This document shows positions 16,331 to 24,325 of a DNA stretch of 64,000 nt, piece after piece. The DNA is from Streptomyces sp. AP-93 (GTDB lineage: Bacteria > Actinomycetota > Actinomycetes > Streptomycetales > Streptomycetaceae). The notes below the pieces were generated by a model. It worked only from the letters and a program-made list of their open reading frames with translations. It made no database searches and was not told where the DNA came from. The stretch is from the NCBI RefSeq assembly GCF_022808175.1, contig NZ_JALGBX010000007.1, forward strand, positions 1-64,000, read 5' to 3'. Made by a program: the position numbers and the translations under genes. Within the stretch, counting starts at the first letter, position 1. Every line of letters starts with the position of its first letter.

Positions 16331-17095
16331 GTGAACGCGTTCCAGGACCAGCGAGTCGTCGTCACCGGCGCGGGCGGCGGCATCGGAGCCGCCCTCGCCC
16401 ACCGCTTCGCCGCCGAGGGGGCGACCGTCGCGGTCAACGACCTCGACCCCGCCAAGGCCGCCTCCGTCGCGGACGCGATCGGCGCCCGCGCCGTCGCGGT
16501 GCCCGGCGACGCCTCGGCCGTGGCCACGGACGCGCGCGAGGCGCTCGGCGGCGCCGTGGACGTCTACTGCGCCAACGCGGGCCTCGCCTCCGGCGGCGAC
16601 GCCTTCGCCGACGAGGCCGTCTGGGAGGCGGCCTGGGACACCAACGTCATGGCCCACGTCCGCGCCGCCCGGCTGCTGCTGCCCGACTGGCTGGAGCGCG
16701 GGAGCGGCCGCTTCGTGTCCACGGTCTCGGCCGCCGGGCTGCTGACCATGATCGGAGCGGCCCCGTACAGTGTCACCAAGCACGGCGCGCTCGCCTTCGC
16801 GGAATGGCTCTCGCTGACCTACCGCCACCGCGGGCTGCAGGTCCACGCCATCTGTCCGCAGGGGGTGCGGACCGACATGCTCACCGCCGCCGGATCGGCG
16901 GGCGAGCTGGTCCTCGCGCCGACCGCGATCGAGCCGGAAGCGGTCGCGGACGCACTGTTCGACGGCATGGAGAAGGGCCGGTTCTTGATCCTCCCGCACC
17001 CCGAGGTCGCGGACTTCTACGCGTCCCGCGCCACCGACCCGGACCGCTGGCTGAGCGGCATGAACCACCTCCAGCGCAAGTGGGAGACCCGGTGA
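16331..17095 (+). CDS. Short-chain dehydrogenase/reductase
   Basis: 254 residues, classical SDR: cofactor motif TGAGGGIGAAL, YCANAG, catalytic Ser in STVSAAG, and Tyr146-x3-Lys150 in YSVTKHG. It oxidises or reduces a hydroxy/keto substrate in the cytoplasm. GTG at 16331 is used because the Rossmann strand begins just after it; the upstream extension to 16259 is low-complexity. The stop overlaps the ligase start (GTGA), so the pair is translationally coupled. With the ligase it probably activates and oxidises a hydroxylated or branched acid; the substrate is not identified. Confidence 0.92.
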   Translation: MNAFQDQRVVVTGAGGGIGAALAHRFAAEGATVAVNDLDPAKAASVADAIGARAVAVPGDASAVATDAREALGGAVDVYCANAGLASGGDAFADEAVWEAAWDTNVMAHVRAARLLLPDWLERGSGRFVSTVSAAGLLTMIGAAPYSVTKHGALAFAEWLSLTYRHRGLQVHAICPQGVRTDMLTAAGSAGELVLAPTAIEPEAVADALFDGMEKGRFLILPHPEVADFYASRATDPDRWLSGMNHLQRKWETR

Positions 17096-18795
17096 CCGCA
17101 GACACGACGCCCCCGGCCCCGCCGCAGTCCGCGCCGCCGGCCTCCCGCTACGCCGCCAAGCCCTGGCTCGGCCTGCTCGCCCCGGTCCAGCGGGCCCCGA
17201 TCGCGCCCCCGCCCAGCGTGCTGCACGCCTTCCGCGCCGCCGTCGCCCGCGCCCCCGGCCGCACCGCGCTCGCCTACTTCGACGGCCGCCTCACCTACTC
17301 CGAGGCCGACGCGCTCTCCGACTCCCTCGCCGGACACCTCGCCGCCCACGGCATCCGCCGCGGGGACCGGGTCGCGGTCATGCTCCAGAACACCCCGCAC
17401 TTCGTGCTCGCCGTCCTGGCCGCCTGGAAGGCCGGGGCGGTCGTGGTCCCGCTCAACCCCATGTACAAGTCAGGCGAAGTCGGCCACATCCTGCGCGACT
17501 CCGGGGCCACCGCCCTGGTCTGCGAGGCCCGCGCCTGGTCCGCGTACCTGCGCGGGGCCGCGCGGGAGACCGCCGTGCGCACCGTCCTGACCGCCTGCGA
17601 CCTGGACTTCCAGACCCGCGACGACGTACGGGTCCTCGCGCCGGGCCGCCCGGAACAGGCGGCCGACGCCGCCGATCTCCACGCCGTGGCCCGCCGGGGC
17701 CACCCCGCCCCGCCCGACCCGGAGCTCACGGCCGCCGACACCGCCCTCATCAGCTACACCTCCGGCACCAGCGGCACCCCCAAGGGCGCCATGAACCCCC
17801 ACGGCGCGCTCACCCACAACGCCGTGCGCCAGGTGACCGGCCACCCCCTCCCCGAAGGCGCCGGCTACTTCGCGCTCGCCCCGCTCTTCCACATCACCGG
17901 CATGGTGTGCGAGCTCGCCGCCTGCTTCACCAACGCCGGCACCCTGGTCCTCGCGCACCGCTTCGACGCCGGAGCCGTCCTCGACGCCTTCCTCGAACAC
18001 CGCCCCGCCTACACCGTGGGCCCGGCCACCGCCTTCATGGCGCTCGCCGCCCACCCCGGGGCCACCCCGGACCACTTCACCTCGTTCCAGGTCGTCTCCT
18101 CCGGCGGCGCCCCGCTGCCACCCGCCCTGGTCGAACGCCTGCGCGCCGCCTACGGCTTCTACCTGCGCAACGGCTACGGCCTCACCGAGTGCACCGCCCC
18201 CTGCGCCTCCGTGCCCGTGCACCGCGAAGCCCCCGTCGACCCGGCCTCGGGCACCCTCTCCGTGGGCGTGCCCGGCGCCGACACCCTCGTACGGATCCTC
18301 GACGAGAGCGGCGCCGAGGTCCCCTTCGGGGAGACCGGGGAGATAGCCGTACGCGGACCCCAGGTCGTACCCGGCTACTGGGGCCTGCCCGCCGACACCG
18401 CCAAGGCCTTCCCGGACGGCGAACTGCGCACCGGAGACGTCGGGTTCATGGATCCCGAGGGCTGGCTCTACGTGGTCGACCGCAAGAAGGACATGATCAA
18501 CGCCTCCGGCTTCAAGGTCTGGCCGCGCGAGGTGGAGGACGTGCTCTACACCCACCCCGCCGTGCGCGAGGCGGCCGTCGTCGGCATCCCCGACCCCTAC
18601 CGCGGGGAGAGCGTGAAGGCCTACGTCAGCCTGCGCCCCGGGGCCGCGGCCGACCCGGCCGAACTGTCCGCGTACTGCGCCGAGCGCCTCGCCGCGTACA
18701 AATACCCGCGCCGGGTGGAGATCCTGCCTGTCCTTCCGAAGACGACCAGTGGCAAGATCCTGCGACGGGAACTGCGGACACGCGACCACGGCTGA
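17092..18795 (+). CDS. Long-chain fatty-acid-CoA ligase (AMP-binding family)
   Basis: 567 residues. ANL adenylate-forming enzyme: P-loop YTSGTSGTPKGAM, the GYGLTEC motif, GELRTGDVGFMDPEGWLYV, hinge DRKKDMINASGFKVWP and the C-terminal Lys in KTTSGKILRREL. It makes an acyl-CoA from the free acid, ATP and CoA, feeding beta-oxidation. GTG at 17092 overlaps the SDR stop codon. The first 40 residues are Pro/Ala-rich. The TetR gene follows 64 bp later. The exact acid is unknown; the resemblance is to medium/long-chain and 3-hydroxypropionyl-type ligases of actinobacteria. Confidence 0.93.
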   Translation: MTADTTPPAPPQSAPPASRYAAKPWLGLLAPVQRAPIAPPPSVLHAFRAAVARAPGRTALAYFDGRLTYSEADALSDSLAGHLAAHGIRRGDRVAVMLQNTPHFVLAVLAAWKAGAVVVPLNPMYKSGEVGHILRDSGATALVCEARAWSAYLRGAARETAVRTVLTACDLDFQTRDDVRVLAPGRPEQAADAADLHAVARRGHPAPPDPELTAADTALISYTSGTSGTPKGAMNPHGALTHNAVRQVTGHPLPEGAGYFALAPLFHITGMVCELAACFTNAGTLVLAHRFDAGAVLDAFLEHRPAYTVGPATAFMALAAHPGATPDHFTSFQVVSSGGAPLPPALVERLRAAYGFYLRNGYGLTECTAPCASVPVHREAPVDPASGTLSVGVPGADTLVRILDESGAEVPFGETGEIAVRGPQVVPGYWGLPADTAKAFPDGELRTGDVGFMDPEGWLYVVDRKKDMINASGFKVWPREVEDVLYTHPAVREAAVVGIPDPYRGESVKAYVSLRPGAAADPAELSAYCAERLAAYKYPRRVEILPVLPKTTSGKILRRELRTRDHG

Positions 18796-18859
18796 AAACG
18801 GCCGCACCGCGTCCGCGGCGAGCCGCACACGCGAGGAACACGAAAGGGAGGCGACAGCC

Positions 18860-19468
18860 ATGGCCGCCAGGACCACGACGGAGACCGTCGGGGCGCACGA
18901 GGCCCCGGTACCGCGCCGGCTGCTCGCCGTCGCGACCAGGCTGTTCGCCGAGCGGGGCTATGAGCGGACCTCGGTCCAGGAGATCGTCGAGGCGGCCGGA
19001 GTCACCAAGGGCGCGCTCTACCACTACTTCGGATCCAAGGACGATCTGCTGCACGAGGTGTACGCGCGCATGCTGCGGCTCCAGCAGCAGCGGCTCGACG
19101 CGGTGGCCGGATCCGACGCGCCGGTGGAGGAGCGGCTGCGCGCCGCGGCCGCCGACGTGGTGGTCACCACGATCGAGAACCTGGACGACGCGGCGATCTT
19201 CTTCCGCTCCATGCACCAACTGAGCCCGGAGAAGTCCAAGCAGGTCAGGGCGGAGCGCCGGCGCTACCACGAGCGCTTCCGCGCCCTGGTCGAGGAGGGG
19301 CAGAGCACCGGGGTGTTCTCTAACGCCACCCCGGCCGACCTGGTGGTGGACTACCACTTCGGCTCCGTCCACCACCTGTCGACCTGGTACCGCGAGGACG
19401 GCCCGCTCACGCCGCAGCAGGTAGCCGACCACCTCGCGGACCTGCTGATGCGGGCGCTGCGCCCTTAG
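18860..19468 (+). CDS. TetR-family regulator of the acyl-CoA ligase operon
   Basis: 202 residues. The helix-turn-helix is at about residues 20-65 (ERTSVQEIVEAAGVTKGALYHYF). The C-terminal domain (IFFRSMHQLSPEKSKQVRAERRRYHERF) resembles the KstR2/FadR-like TetR group, whose ligands are acyl-CoAs. Start ATG 18860 follows AAAGGGAGG. As third gene of an operon with SDR and ligase it is likely autoregulated through 16234-16255 and also acts at 24228-24248. The 3' end overlaps the convergent ene-reductase gene by 62 bp. Confidence 0.92.
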   Translation: MAARTTTETVGAHEAPVPRRLLAVATRLFAERGYERTSVQEIVEAAGVTKGALYHYFGSKDDLLHEVYARMLRLQQQRLDAVAGSDAPVEERLRAAAADVVVTTIENLDDAAIFFRSMHQLSPEKSKQVRAERRRYHERFRALVEEGQSTGVFSNATPADLVVDYHFGSVHHLSTWYREDGPLTPQQVADHLADLLMRALRP

Positions 19469-20612
19469 CGGGCACGGGCCGGACCGCGGTTGCGAGCGCG
19501 GTGTCGAGCGCGGGGTAGTCGGTGTAGCCCTCCGGCCCGGACACGTACATCAGGAACTCCGGCCGGAGCTCGTTGAGCTGGGCGCCGGTGCGCAGCCGCT
19601 CCACGAAGTCGGGGTTGGCGAGGAAGCCCCGCCCGAGCGCGACCAGGTCGGCGCCGCCGGCCAGCAGCGCCTCGCCGCGCGGCCTGCCGCCGTCGGAGGC
19701 GACCTCCTCGTGGGACAGCCGGGGGTTGGCGATCAGGGTGCCGGGCCAGGCCGCGCGGATCTTCCGGAAGAGGGGCTGGTCCGGGTCGGCGTGGACCAGG
19801 TGCAGGTAGACCGGCCCGACCTCCGCCAGGGCCTCGACCAGCGCCGGGTAGATCTCCTCGGTGTCGCCCTCCTCGACGCCGTTGACGTCGACTCCGGGGG
19901 AGATCCGTACGCCGACCCGCTCGGGGCCGATCGCCTCGGCGACGGCCCGTACCACCTCGGTGGTGAACCGGATCCGGCCCGCCACCGGCCCGCCCCACCC
20001 ATCCGTGCGCCGGTTGGTGTTCCGCGCCAGGAACTGGTGGAGCAGGTGGCCGTTGGCGGAGTGCACCTCCACCCCGGCGAAGCCCGCCTCGACGGCATTG
20101 CGGGCGGCGTTCGCGAAGTCCGCGATGGTCGCCGCGATGTCCTCGGGCGTCATCTCCCGCGGGTCGACGGCCTCCCGGAGCCCGCCGGGGGTCTGCAGCG
20201 GTTCCGGGAAGCGCACCGCCGAGGGGGCGAGCGGGACGTGCCCGCTGGTGTCGGGGTGACCGACCCGGCCGCCGTGCTGCAGCTGGAGGAACATCCGCCC
20301 GCCGGCGGCGTGCACGGCGTCGGTGACGCGGCGCCAGCCGGCGATCTGGGCCGCGCTGTGGATGCCGGGGATGTTCGGGTAGGTCTGCCCGACGGCGCTC
20401 GGGGTGGTGCCCTCGGCGATGATCAGACCGGCCGAGGCGCGCTGGGCGTAGTAGGCGGCCATGAGGGTCCCGGGGACGCCGTCGGCCCCTGCCCGGTTGC
20501 GGGTCAGCGGCGCCATGACCAGGCGGCTGGGGAGCTCCAGGCCGCCGAGGCGGGCGGATTCGAAGAGAGGGGATGCGGTGGGTGCGGTGGGGGCCTGCTG
20601 TGTCTGCGTCAT
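19407..20612 (-). CDS. Alkene reductase (Old Yellow Enzyme family)
   Basis: 401 residues, an FMN TIM-barrel of the NemA/OYE type: PLFESARLGGLELPSRLVMAPLTRNRA at the N-terminus, LQLQHGGRVGHP, the substrate-binding VEVHSANGHLLHQFL region, and ADLVALGRGFLANPDFVERL for FMN phosphate binding. It reduces the C=C of alpha,beta-unsaturated carbonyls or nitro compounds with NAD(P)H. It is divergent from a MerR gene, with a CTGAC-N6-GTCAG palindrome between them, a common arrangement for a MerR-controlled reductase that responds to electrophiles. Confidence 0.95.
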   Translation of the reverse strand: MTQTQQAPTAPTASPLFESARLGGLELPSRLVMAPLTRNRAGADGVPGTLMAAYYAQRASAGLIIAEGTTPSAVGQTYPNIPGIHSAAQIAGWRRVTDAVHAAGGRMFLQLQHGGRVGHPDTSGHVPLAPSAVRFPEPLQTPGGLREAVDPREMTPEDIAATIADFANAARNAVEAGFAGVEVHSANGHLLHQFLARNTNRRTDGWGGPVAGRIRFTTEVVRAVAEAIGPERVGVRISPGVDVNGVEEGDTEEIYPALVEALAEVGPVYLHLVHADPDQPLFRKIRAAWPGTLIANPRLSHEEVASDGGRPRGEALLAGGADLVALGRGFLANPDFVERLRTGAQLNELRPEFLMYVSGPEGYTDYPALDTALATAVRPVPAKGAAPASAGPRGGRLPAAA

Positions 20613-20628
20613 GCCGGTACCGTAAAAC

Positions 20629-20644
20629 CTGACGCTGATGTCAG
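20629..20644. promoter_or_regulatory. Palindrome between the ene-reductase and MerR genes
   Basis: CTGAC-N6-GTCAG, perfect in the half-sites, 17 bp from the reductase start and 48 bp from the MerR start. MerR operators usually lie in the promoter spacer, which this position allows. Confidence 0.55.
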
Positions 20645-20691
20645 ATTCAAGTCGGGCGGCTCAGGATGGAGTTGCTCAGGACGGAGTTCAC

Positions 20692-21102
20692 ATGCGGATC
20701 GGGGAGCTGGCGGCGCGCACCGGGGTCAGCGAGCGTTCGCTGCGCTATTACGAGACGCAGGGACTGCTGGTCTCCGACCGGACGCCGGGCGGCCACCGCG
20801 ACTACACGGAGCGGGCGGTGGACCGGGTCATCCGGATCCAGGAGCTCTACGCGGCCGGACTGCACAGCGCGAAGATCGGGCAGATCCTGCCCTGCATGCG
20901 CGACACGGACGGCGGGCCGAACGTACGGGCCACCCCCGCGCTCGTCGCCGAGCTGACAGCGGAACGGGACCGGATCGACCGGCTGATCGCCGATCTGCTC
21001 CGGTCCCGCGAGGTGCTGGACGAGGTCATCGAGACGGCGGCGGGCCACCCCGCCACCGCCGTCGCCCCCACCGCCGCACCGACGCCCGCGGGGACGTCCT
21101 AG
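20692..21102 (+). CDS. MerR-family regulator
   Basis: 136 residues. The MerR HTH begins at the start codon (MRIGELAARTGVSERSLRYYETQGLLVSDRTPGGHRDY), followed by a dimerisation coiled coil (LVAELTAERDRIDRLIADLLRSREVLDEVI). No metal-binding cysteine pair like that of CueR/ZntR is visible; the only Cys lies in ILPCMRDTDG, which appears in MerR relatives that act on oxidoreductase genes. ATG 20692 with GGACGGAG upstream is preferred to the ATG at 20638, which would overlap the operator. It probably activates the divergent ene-reductase. Its stop overlaps the stop of the convergent transporter gene. Confidence 0.9.
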   Translation: MRIGELAARTGVSERSLRYYETQGLLVSDRTPGGHRDYTERAVDRVIRIQELYAAGLHSAKIGQILPCMRDTDGGPNVRATPALVAELTAERDRIDRLIADLLRSREVLDEVIETAAGHPATAVAPTAAPTPAGTS

Positions 21103-21734
21103 CCGAGCGGTGCGACCTCGCGGCCCCAGGTCTCCTTGGCGACCACGGCGAAGGAGATGTACCAGGCGACGCCCGCGGTGAAGAGGCCGAGGAAGCCGCC
21201 GGTGTGGCCCAAGGCCGTGCTCTGCGCCAGGTCGCCGAGGGCGAGGAACAGGAAGGTCATCGCCAGCGAGACGAACAGCACCCGGTGCGCGAGGTCCAGC
21301 TTCATGGCGGCGATCGACATGTACGCGGTGAAGATGAACCAGGCCACGAGGAACCAGCCGGTCGCCACGTGCGCCTGGCCGGCCGGCAGCGTCGGGACGA
21401 CGAACTTCACGTAGCCGGCGAAGGACATCCAGAACGCGCCGTACGAGACGAACGCCGTGGTCCCGAAGGTGTTGCCGCGGCGGAACTCCATGACGCCCGC
21501 GACGAACTGCGCGAGGCCGCCGTAGAACAGCGCCAGCGGCAGGACGACGGCGCTGAGCGCGGCGTCCGAGATCAGCCCCGAGTTGAAGAGGCTGAGCACG
21601 AAGGTGGTGAGGGCGAACGCCGCCAGGCCGAGCGGGCCGGGGTTGGCGACCTTTGCCACCGGAGCCGCGGACGCGGTGACGGGGGAGGCCGTGGCGTGCG
21701 GCGCGGAGGCGGGGGCCAGGGTGGAGCTGGGCAT
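21099..21734 (-). CDS. Acetate/succinate uptake transporter, GPR1/FUN34/SatP family
   Basis: 211 residues with six hydrophobic segments. The family signature NPGPLGL is at residues 31-37 (canonical NPAPLGL), and FYGGLAQFVAGVMEFRRGNTFGTTAF is the second conserved block. It imports acetate and other short monocarboxylates with protons. The N-terminal 28 residues are Ala/Ser/Pro-rich and cytoplasmic. ATG 21734 is chosen by homology; no clear ribosome site is present. It converges with the MerR gene, overlapping by four bases. Uptake of acetate fits the acyl-CoA catabolism around it. Confidence 0.93.
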   Translation of the reverse strand: MPSSTLAPASAPHATASPVTASAAPVAKVANPGPLGLAAFALTTFVLSLFNSGLISDAALSAVVLPLALFYGGLAQFVAGVMEFRRGNTFGTTAFVSYGAFWMSFAGYVKFVVPTLPAGQAHVATGWFLVAWFIFTAYMSIAAMKLDLAHRVLFVSLAMTFLFLALGDLAQSTALGHTGGFLGLFTAGVAWYISFAVVAKETWGREVAPLG

Positions 21735-21858
21735 GGCGAAGGGCACTTTCAGTGGGGGGACATCCCGAATATATCGGACTTCCCGAGTGGTCTGGACCAC
21801 TAAAGGTCCGGTCCCGCGGGACCGAAGTCCCCCGCCATGCCCGCCACGCCCGCGGACG

Positions 21859-23079
21859 CTACCGGTACCGCTTCAGCTCCCGGTGCGCCAGCGAGCGCTG
21901 GTGCACCTCGTCCGGCCCGTCCGCCAGCCGCAGCGTCCGAGCCGCCGCCCACAGCTCGGCCAGCGGGAAGTCCTGGCTCACCCCGCCCGCGCCGTGCAGC
22001 TGCACCGCGTCGTCCAGGATCCGCACCACCGCCCGCGGGGTCGCGATCTTGATGGCCTGGATCTCGGTGTGCGCCCCCCGGTTGCCGGCCGTGTCCATCA
22101 GCCAGGCCGTCTTGAGCACCAGCAGCCGCAGCTGCTCCACGGTCACCCGGGCGTCCGCGATCCAGTTCTGTACGACGCCCTGCGCGGCCAGCTCCTTGCC
22201 GAAGGCGGTACGTCCCACCGCGCGCCGGCACATCAGCTCGATGGCCCGCTCCGCCATGCCGATGAGCCGCATGCAGTGGTGGATCCGCCCCGGCCCGAGG
22301 CGGGCCTGGGCGATGGCGAAGCCGCCGCCCTCCTCGCCGATCAGGTTCCCCGCCGGGACCCGGGCCCCGTCGAAGACGACCTCGGCGTGACCGCCGTGGT
22401 CGTGGTCCTCGTACCCGTACACCGTCATCGCGCGCCGGATCTCGACCCCCGGAGTGTCCCGGGGTACCAGGATCATGGACTGCTGGCGGCGCGGGTCGGC
22501 GCCCCCGGGGTCGGTCTTGCCCATGACGATGAAGATCTTGCAGTCCGGGTTCATGGCGCCGGAGATGAACCACTTGCGGCCCGTGATCACGTACTCGTCG
22601 CCACGCGCGGAACGCTCGATCCGGGTCTCGATGTTCGTGGCGTCCGAGGACGCCACCTCCGGCTCGGTCATCGCGAACGCGGACCGGATCTCCCCGGCCA
22701 GCAGCGGCTCCAGCCACTGCTTCTTCTGCTCCTCGTTCCCGAACTGCGCGAGCAGCTCCATGTTCCCGGTGTCCGGAGCCGCGCAGTTCGTCGCCGTCGG
22801 CGCCAGGTGCGGGCTGCGGCCGGTGATCTCGGCGAGCGGGGCGTACTGGAGGTTGGTCAGCCCGGCGCCGTACTCCGCGTCGGGCAAGAAGAGATTCCAG
22901 AGCCCCTGACGGCGCGCCTCGGCCTTCAGTTCACCGAACACGGCCGGGGTGTCCCAGGGCGAGGCCAGCCGCGCGCGCTGCTCGGCGGCGACGGGTTCCG
23001 CCGGGTAGACGTACTCCTCCATGAACGCGAGGAGCCGTCCGCGGAGTTCCTCGGTGCGGGCGTCGAATGCGAAATCCAT
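21859..23079 (-). CDS. Acyl-CoA dehydrogenase, ACAD10/11-like
   Basis: 406 residues. FAD-binding and substrate stretches are FAMTEPEVASSDATNIETRI and GRKWFISGAMNPDCKIFIVMGKTD. The C-terminus reads GAGGVSQDFPLAELWAAARTLRLADGPDEVHQRSLA: the usual YEGT glutamate base is replaced by ADGPDEVH, which is the ACAD11-type ending. Eight bp upstream is a phosphotransferase gene. In mammalian ACAD10/ACAD11 the two domains are fused, and the pair degrades 4-hydroxy acyl-CoAs by phosphorylation and elimination. The two bacterial genes are therefore probably a split version. TGAGGAA precedes ATG. Confidence 0.92.
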   Translation of the reverse strand: MDFAFDARTEELRGRLLAFMEEYVYPAEPVAAEQRARLASPWDTPAVFGELKAEARRQGLWNLFLPDAEYGAGLTNLQYAPLAEITGRSPHLAPTATNCAAPDTGNMELLAQFGNEEQKKQWLEPLLAGEIRSAFAMTEPEVASSDATNIETRIERSARGDEYVITGRKWFISGAMNPDCKIFIVMGKTDPGGADPRRQQSMILVPRDTPGVEIRRAMTVYGYEDHDHGGHAEVVFDGARVPAGNLIGEEGGGFAIAQARLGPGRIHHCMRLIGMAERAIELMCRRAVGRTAFGKELAAQGVVQNWIADARVTVEQLRLLVLKTAWLMDTAGNRGAHTEIQAIKIATPRAVVRILDDAVQLHGAGGVSQDFPLAELWAAARTLRLADGPDEVHQRSLAHRELKRYR

Positions 23080-23087
23080 GGGGTTCC

Positions 23088-24176
23088 TCAGCCTTCCTGG
23101 AGGGTGGTCAGACCGTGCTCGATGAAGACCGGGACGAGCTCGCCGATCCGGTCGAAGCCCGAGCCGACGGTCTGCCCGAGCGTGAAGCGGTAGTGGATGC
23201 CCTCGAGGATCACCGCGAGCTTGAACCAGGCGAAGGCCGTGTACCAGGCCACCTGCGAGGTGTCCCGGCCCGAGCGGGCCGCGTACCGCTCGATCAGCTC
23301 GGCGGGCGCCGGATGGCCGGGGGCGCCGCTGGTCGTGCTGACCGGGGAATCGGTCAGGCCCAGGTCGGAGCTGTACATCACCAGCAGCCCGAGGTCCGTC
23401 AGCGGATCGCCGAGGGTGGACATCTCCCAGTCCAGCACCGCCCGGATCTCATCGGTGCCGGACGGGGCTGCGCCGATCAGCACGTTGTCCAGCCGGAAGT
23501 CCCCGTGCACCACCGTGGGCGCGGGGGAGCCCGGCAGGGCGCGCCCGAGCGAGCCGTGCAGCTCGTCGATCCCGGCGAGCTCCCGCCCCCGGGACGCCGC
23601 GAGCTGCTTGCCCCAGCGGCGCAGCTGCCGGTCCAGGAAGCCCTCGGGCCGCCCGAAATCGCCCAGGCCCACGGCCTCCGGGTCCACCGCGTGCAGGTCG
23701 ACCAGGGTGTCCACCAGGCCCAGCACGGCCCGCCGGGTCCGCTCGGGGCCGAGCGCCGCGAGCTGGCCGACCGTCCGGTACGGCACCCCCTCCACGTACT
23801 CCATCACGTAGAACGGCGCCCCCAGCACGGCCTCGTCCTCGCACAGCAGCAGCGGCTCGGGCACCGGCACCGCGGTGCCGTGCAGCGCCGCGATGACCCG
23901 GTGCTCGCGCCGCATGTCGTGCGCGGTCGCCAGTACGTGTCCCAGCGGCGGCCGGCGCACCACCCACCGGGAGCTCCCGTCGCCCACCTCGTACGTGAGG
24001 TTCGAGCGGCCGCCCTCGATCAGCCGGCCGGTCAGCGGCCCGGCCACGAGGCCCGGCCGCGCCCGGTCGAGATGACTCCGCAGCCGCTCCAGATCCAGGC
24101 CCCGCGGGCCGGAGGGGGCCGCGGCGGGACCGGGGGAGGGATCCGGGGAGGGGGCCGGGCCCGGGGCTGAGGTCAT
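23088..24176 (-). CDS. Phosphotransferase (APH/choline-kinase fold), ACAD10/11 partner
   Basis: 362 residues. After a 35-residue Pro/Ala leader comes the kinase-like fold: RLIEGGRSNLTYEV (nucleotide loop), RRPP, the catalytic loop VVHGDFRLDNVLIG and the metal-binding Asp in LDWEMSTLGDPLTDLG. This matches the aminoglycoside-phosphotransferase-like domain of ACAD10/11, not a drug-resistance enzyme, as shown by the adjoining acyl-CoA dehydrogenase. It is expected to phosphorylate the hydroxyl of a hydroxyacyl-CoA. It is the first gene of the operon, with the GACATACCGACTGGT operator 52 bp upstream of ATG. Confidence 0.9.
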   Translation of the reverse strand: MTSAPGPAPSPDPSPGPAAAPSGPRGLDLERLRSHLDRARPGLVAGPLTGRLIEGGRSNLTYEVGDGSSRWVVRRPPLGHVLATAHDMRREHRVIAALHGTAVPVPEPLLLCEDEAVLGAPFYVMEYVEGVPYRTVGQLAALGPERTRRAVLGLVDTLVDLHAVDPEAVGLGDFGRPEGFLDRQLRRWGKQLAASRGRELAGIDELHGSLGRALPGSPAPTVVHGDFRLDNVLIGAAPSGTDEIRAVLDWEMSTLGDPLTDLGLLVMYSSDLGLTDSPVSTTSGAPGHPAPAELIERYAARSGRDTSQVAWYTAFAWFKLAVILEGIHYRFTLGQTVGSGFDRIGELVPVFIEHGLTTLQEG

Positions 24177-24227
24177 GGTGCGCGCCTCCGTACGGAGTTG
24201 ACGACGACGGAACGATCGCGACCCATG

Positions 24228-24248
24228 ATGCCGACCAGTCGGTATGTC
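24228..24248. promoter_or_regulatory. Putative TetR operator before the phosphotransferase / acyl-CoA dehydrogenase operon
   Basis: Near-perfect palindrome ATGCCGAC-CA-GTCGGTAT followed by GTC. Its reverse complement starts GACATACCGACTGGT, identical to 16234-16248. The two operons are therefore probably controlled by one TetR protein. Confidence 0.6.
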
Positions 24249-24325
24249 GTCCAGTGCCCGAGCCGAAGAGACCTCCGCCCCGGCCCGCCCCCGTCCCCCG
24301 CCCCCGTCCCCCGCCCCCCGCCCGG

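Noticed and set aside
18749..18859. Upstream start for the TetR gene at 18860
   Set aside because: It would overlap the ligase gene and add 37 residues with no match to TetR N-termini, while AAAGGGAGG marks ATG 18860.
23088..24176. Aminoglycoside resistance phosphotransferase
   Set aside because: The kinase fold matches, but coupling to an ACAD11-type dehydrogenase shows the metabolic ACAD10/11 role is much more likely.
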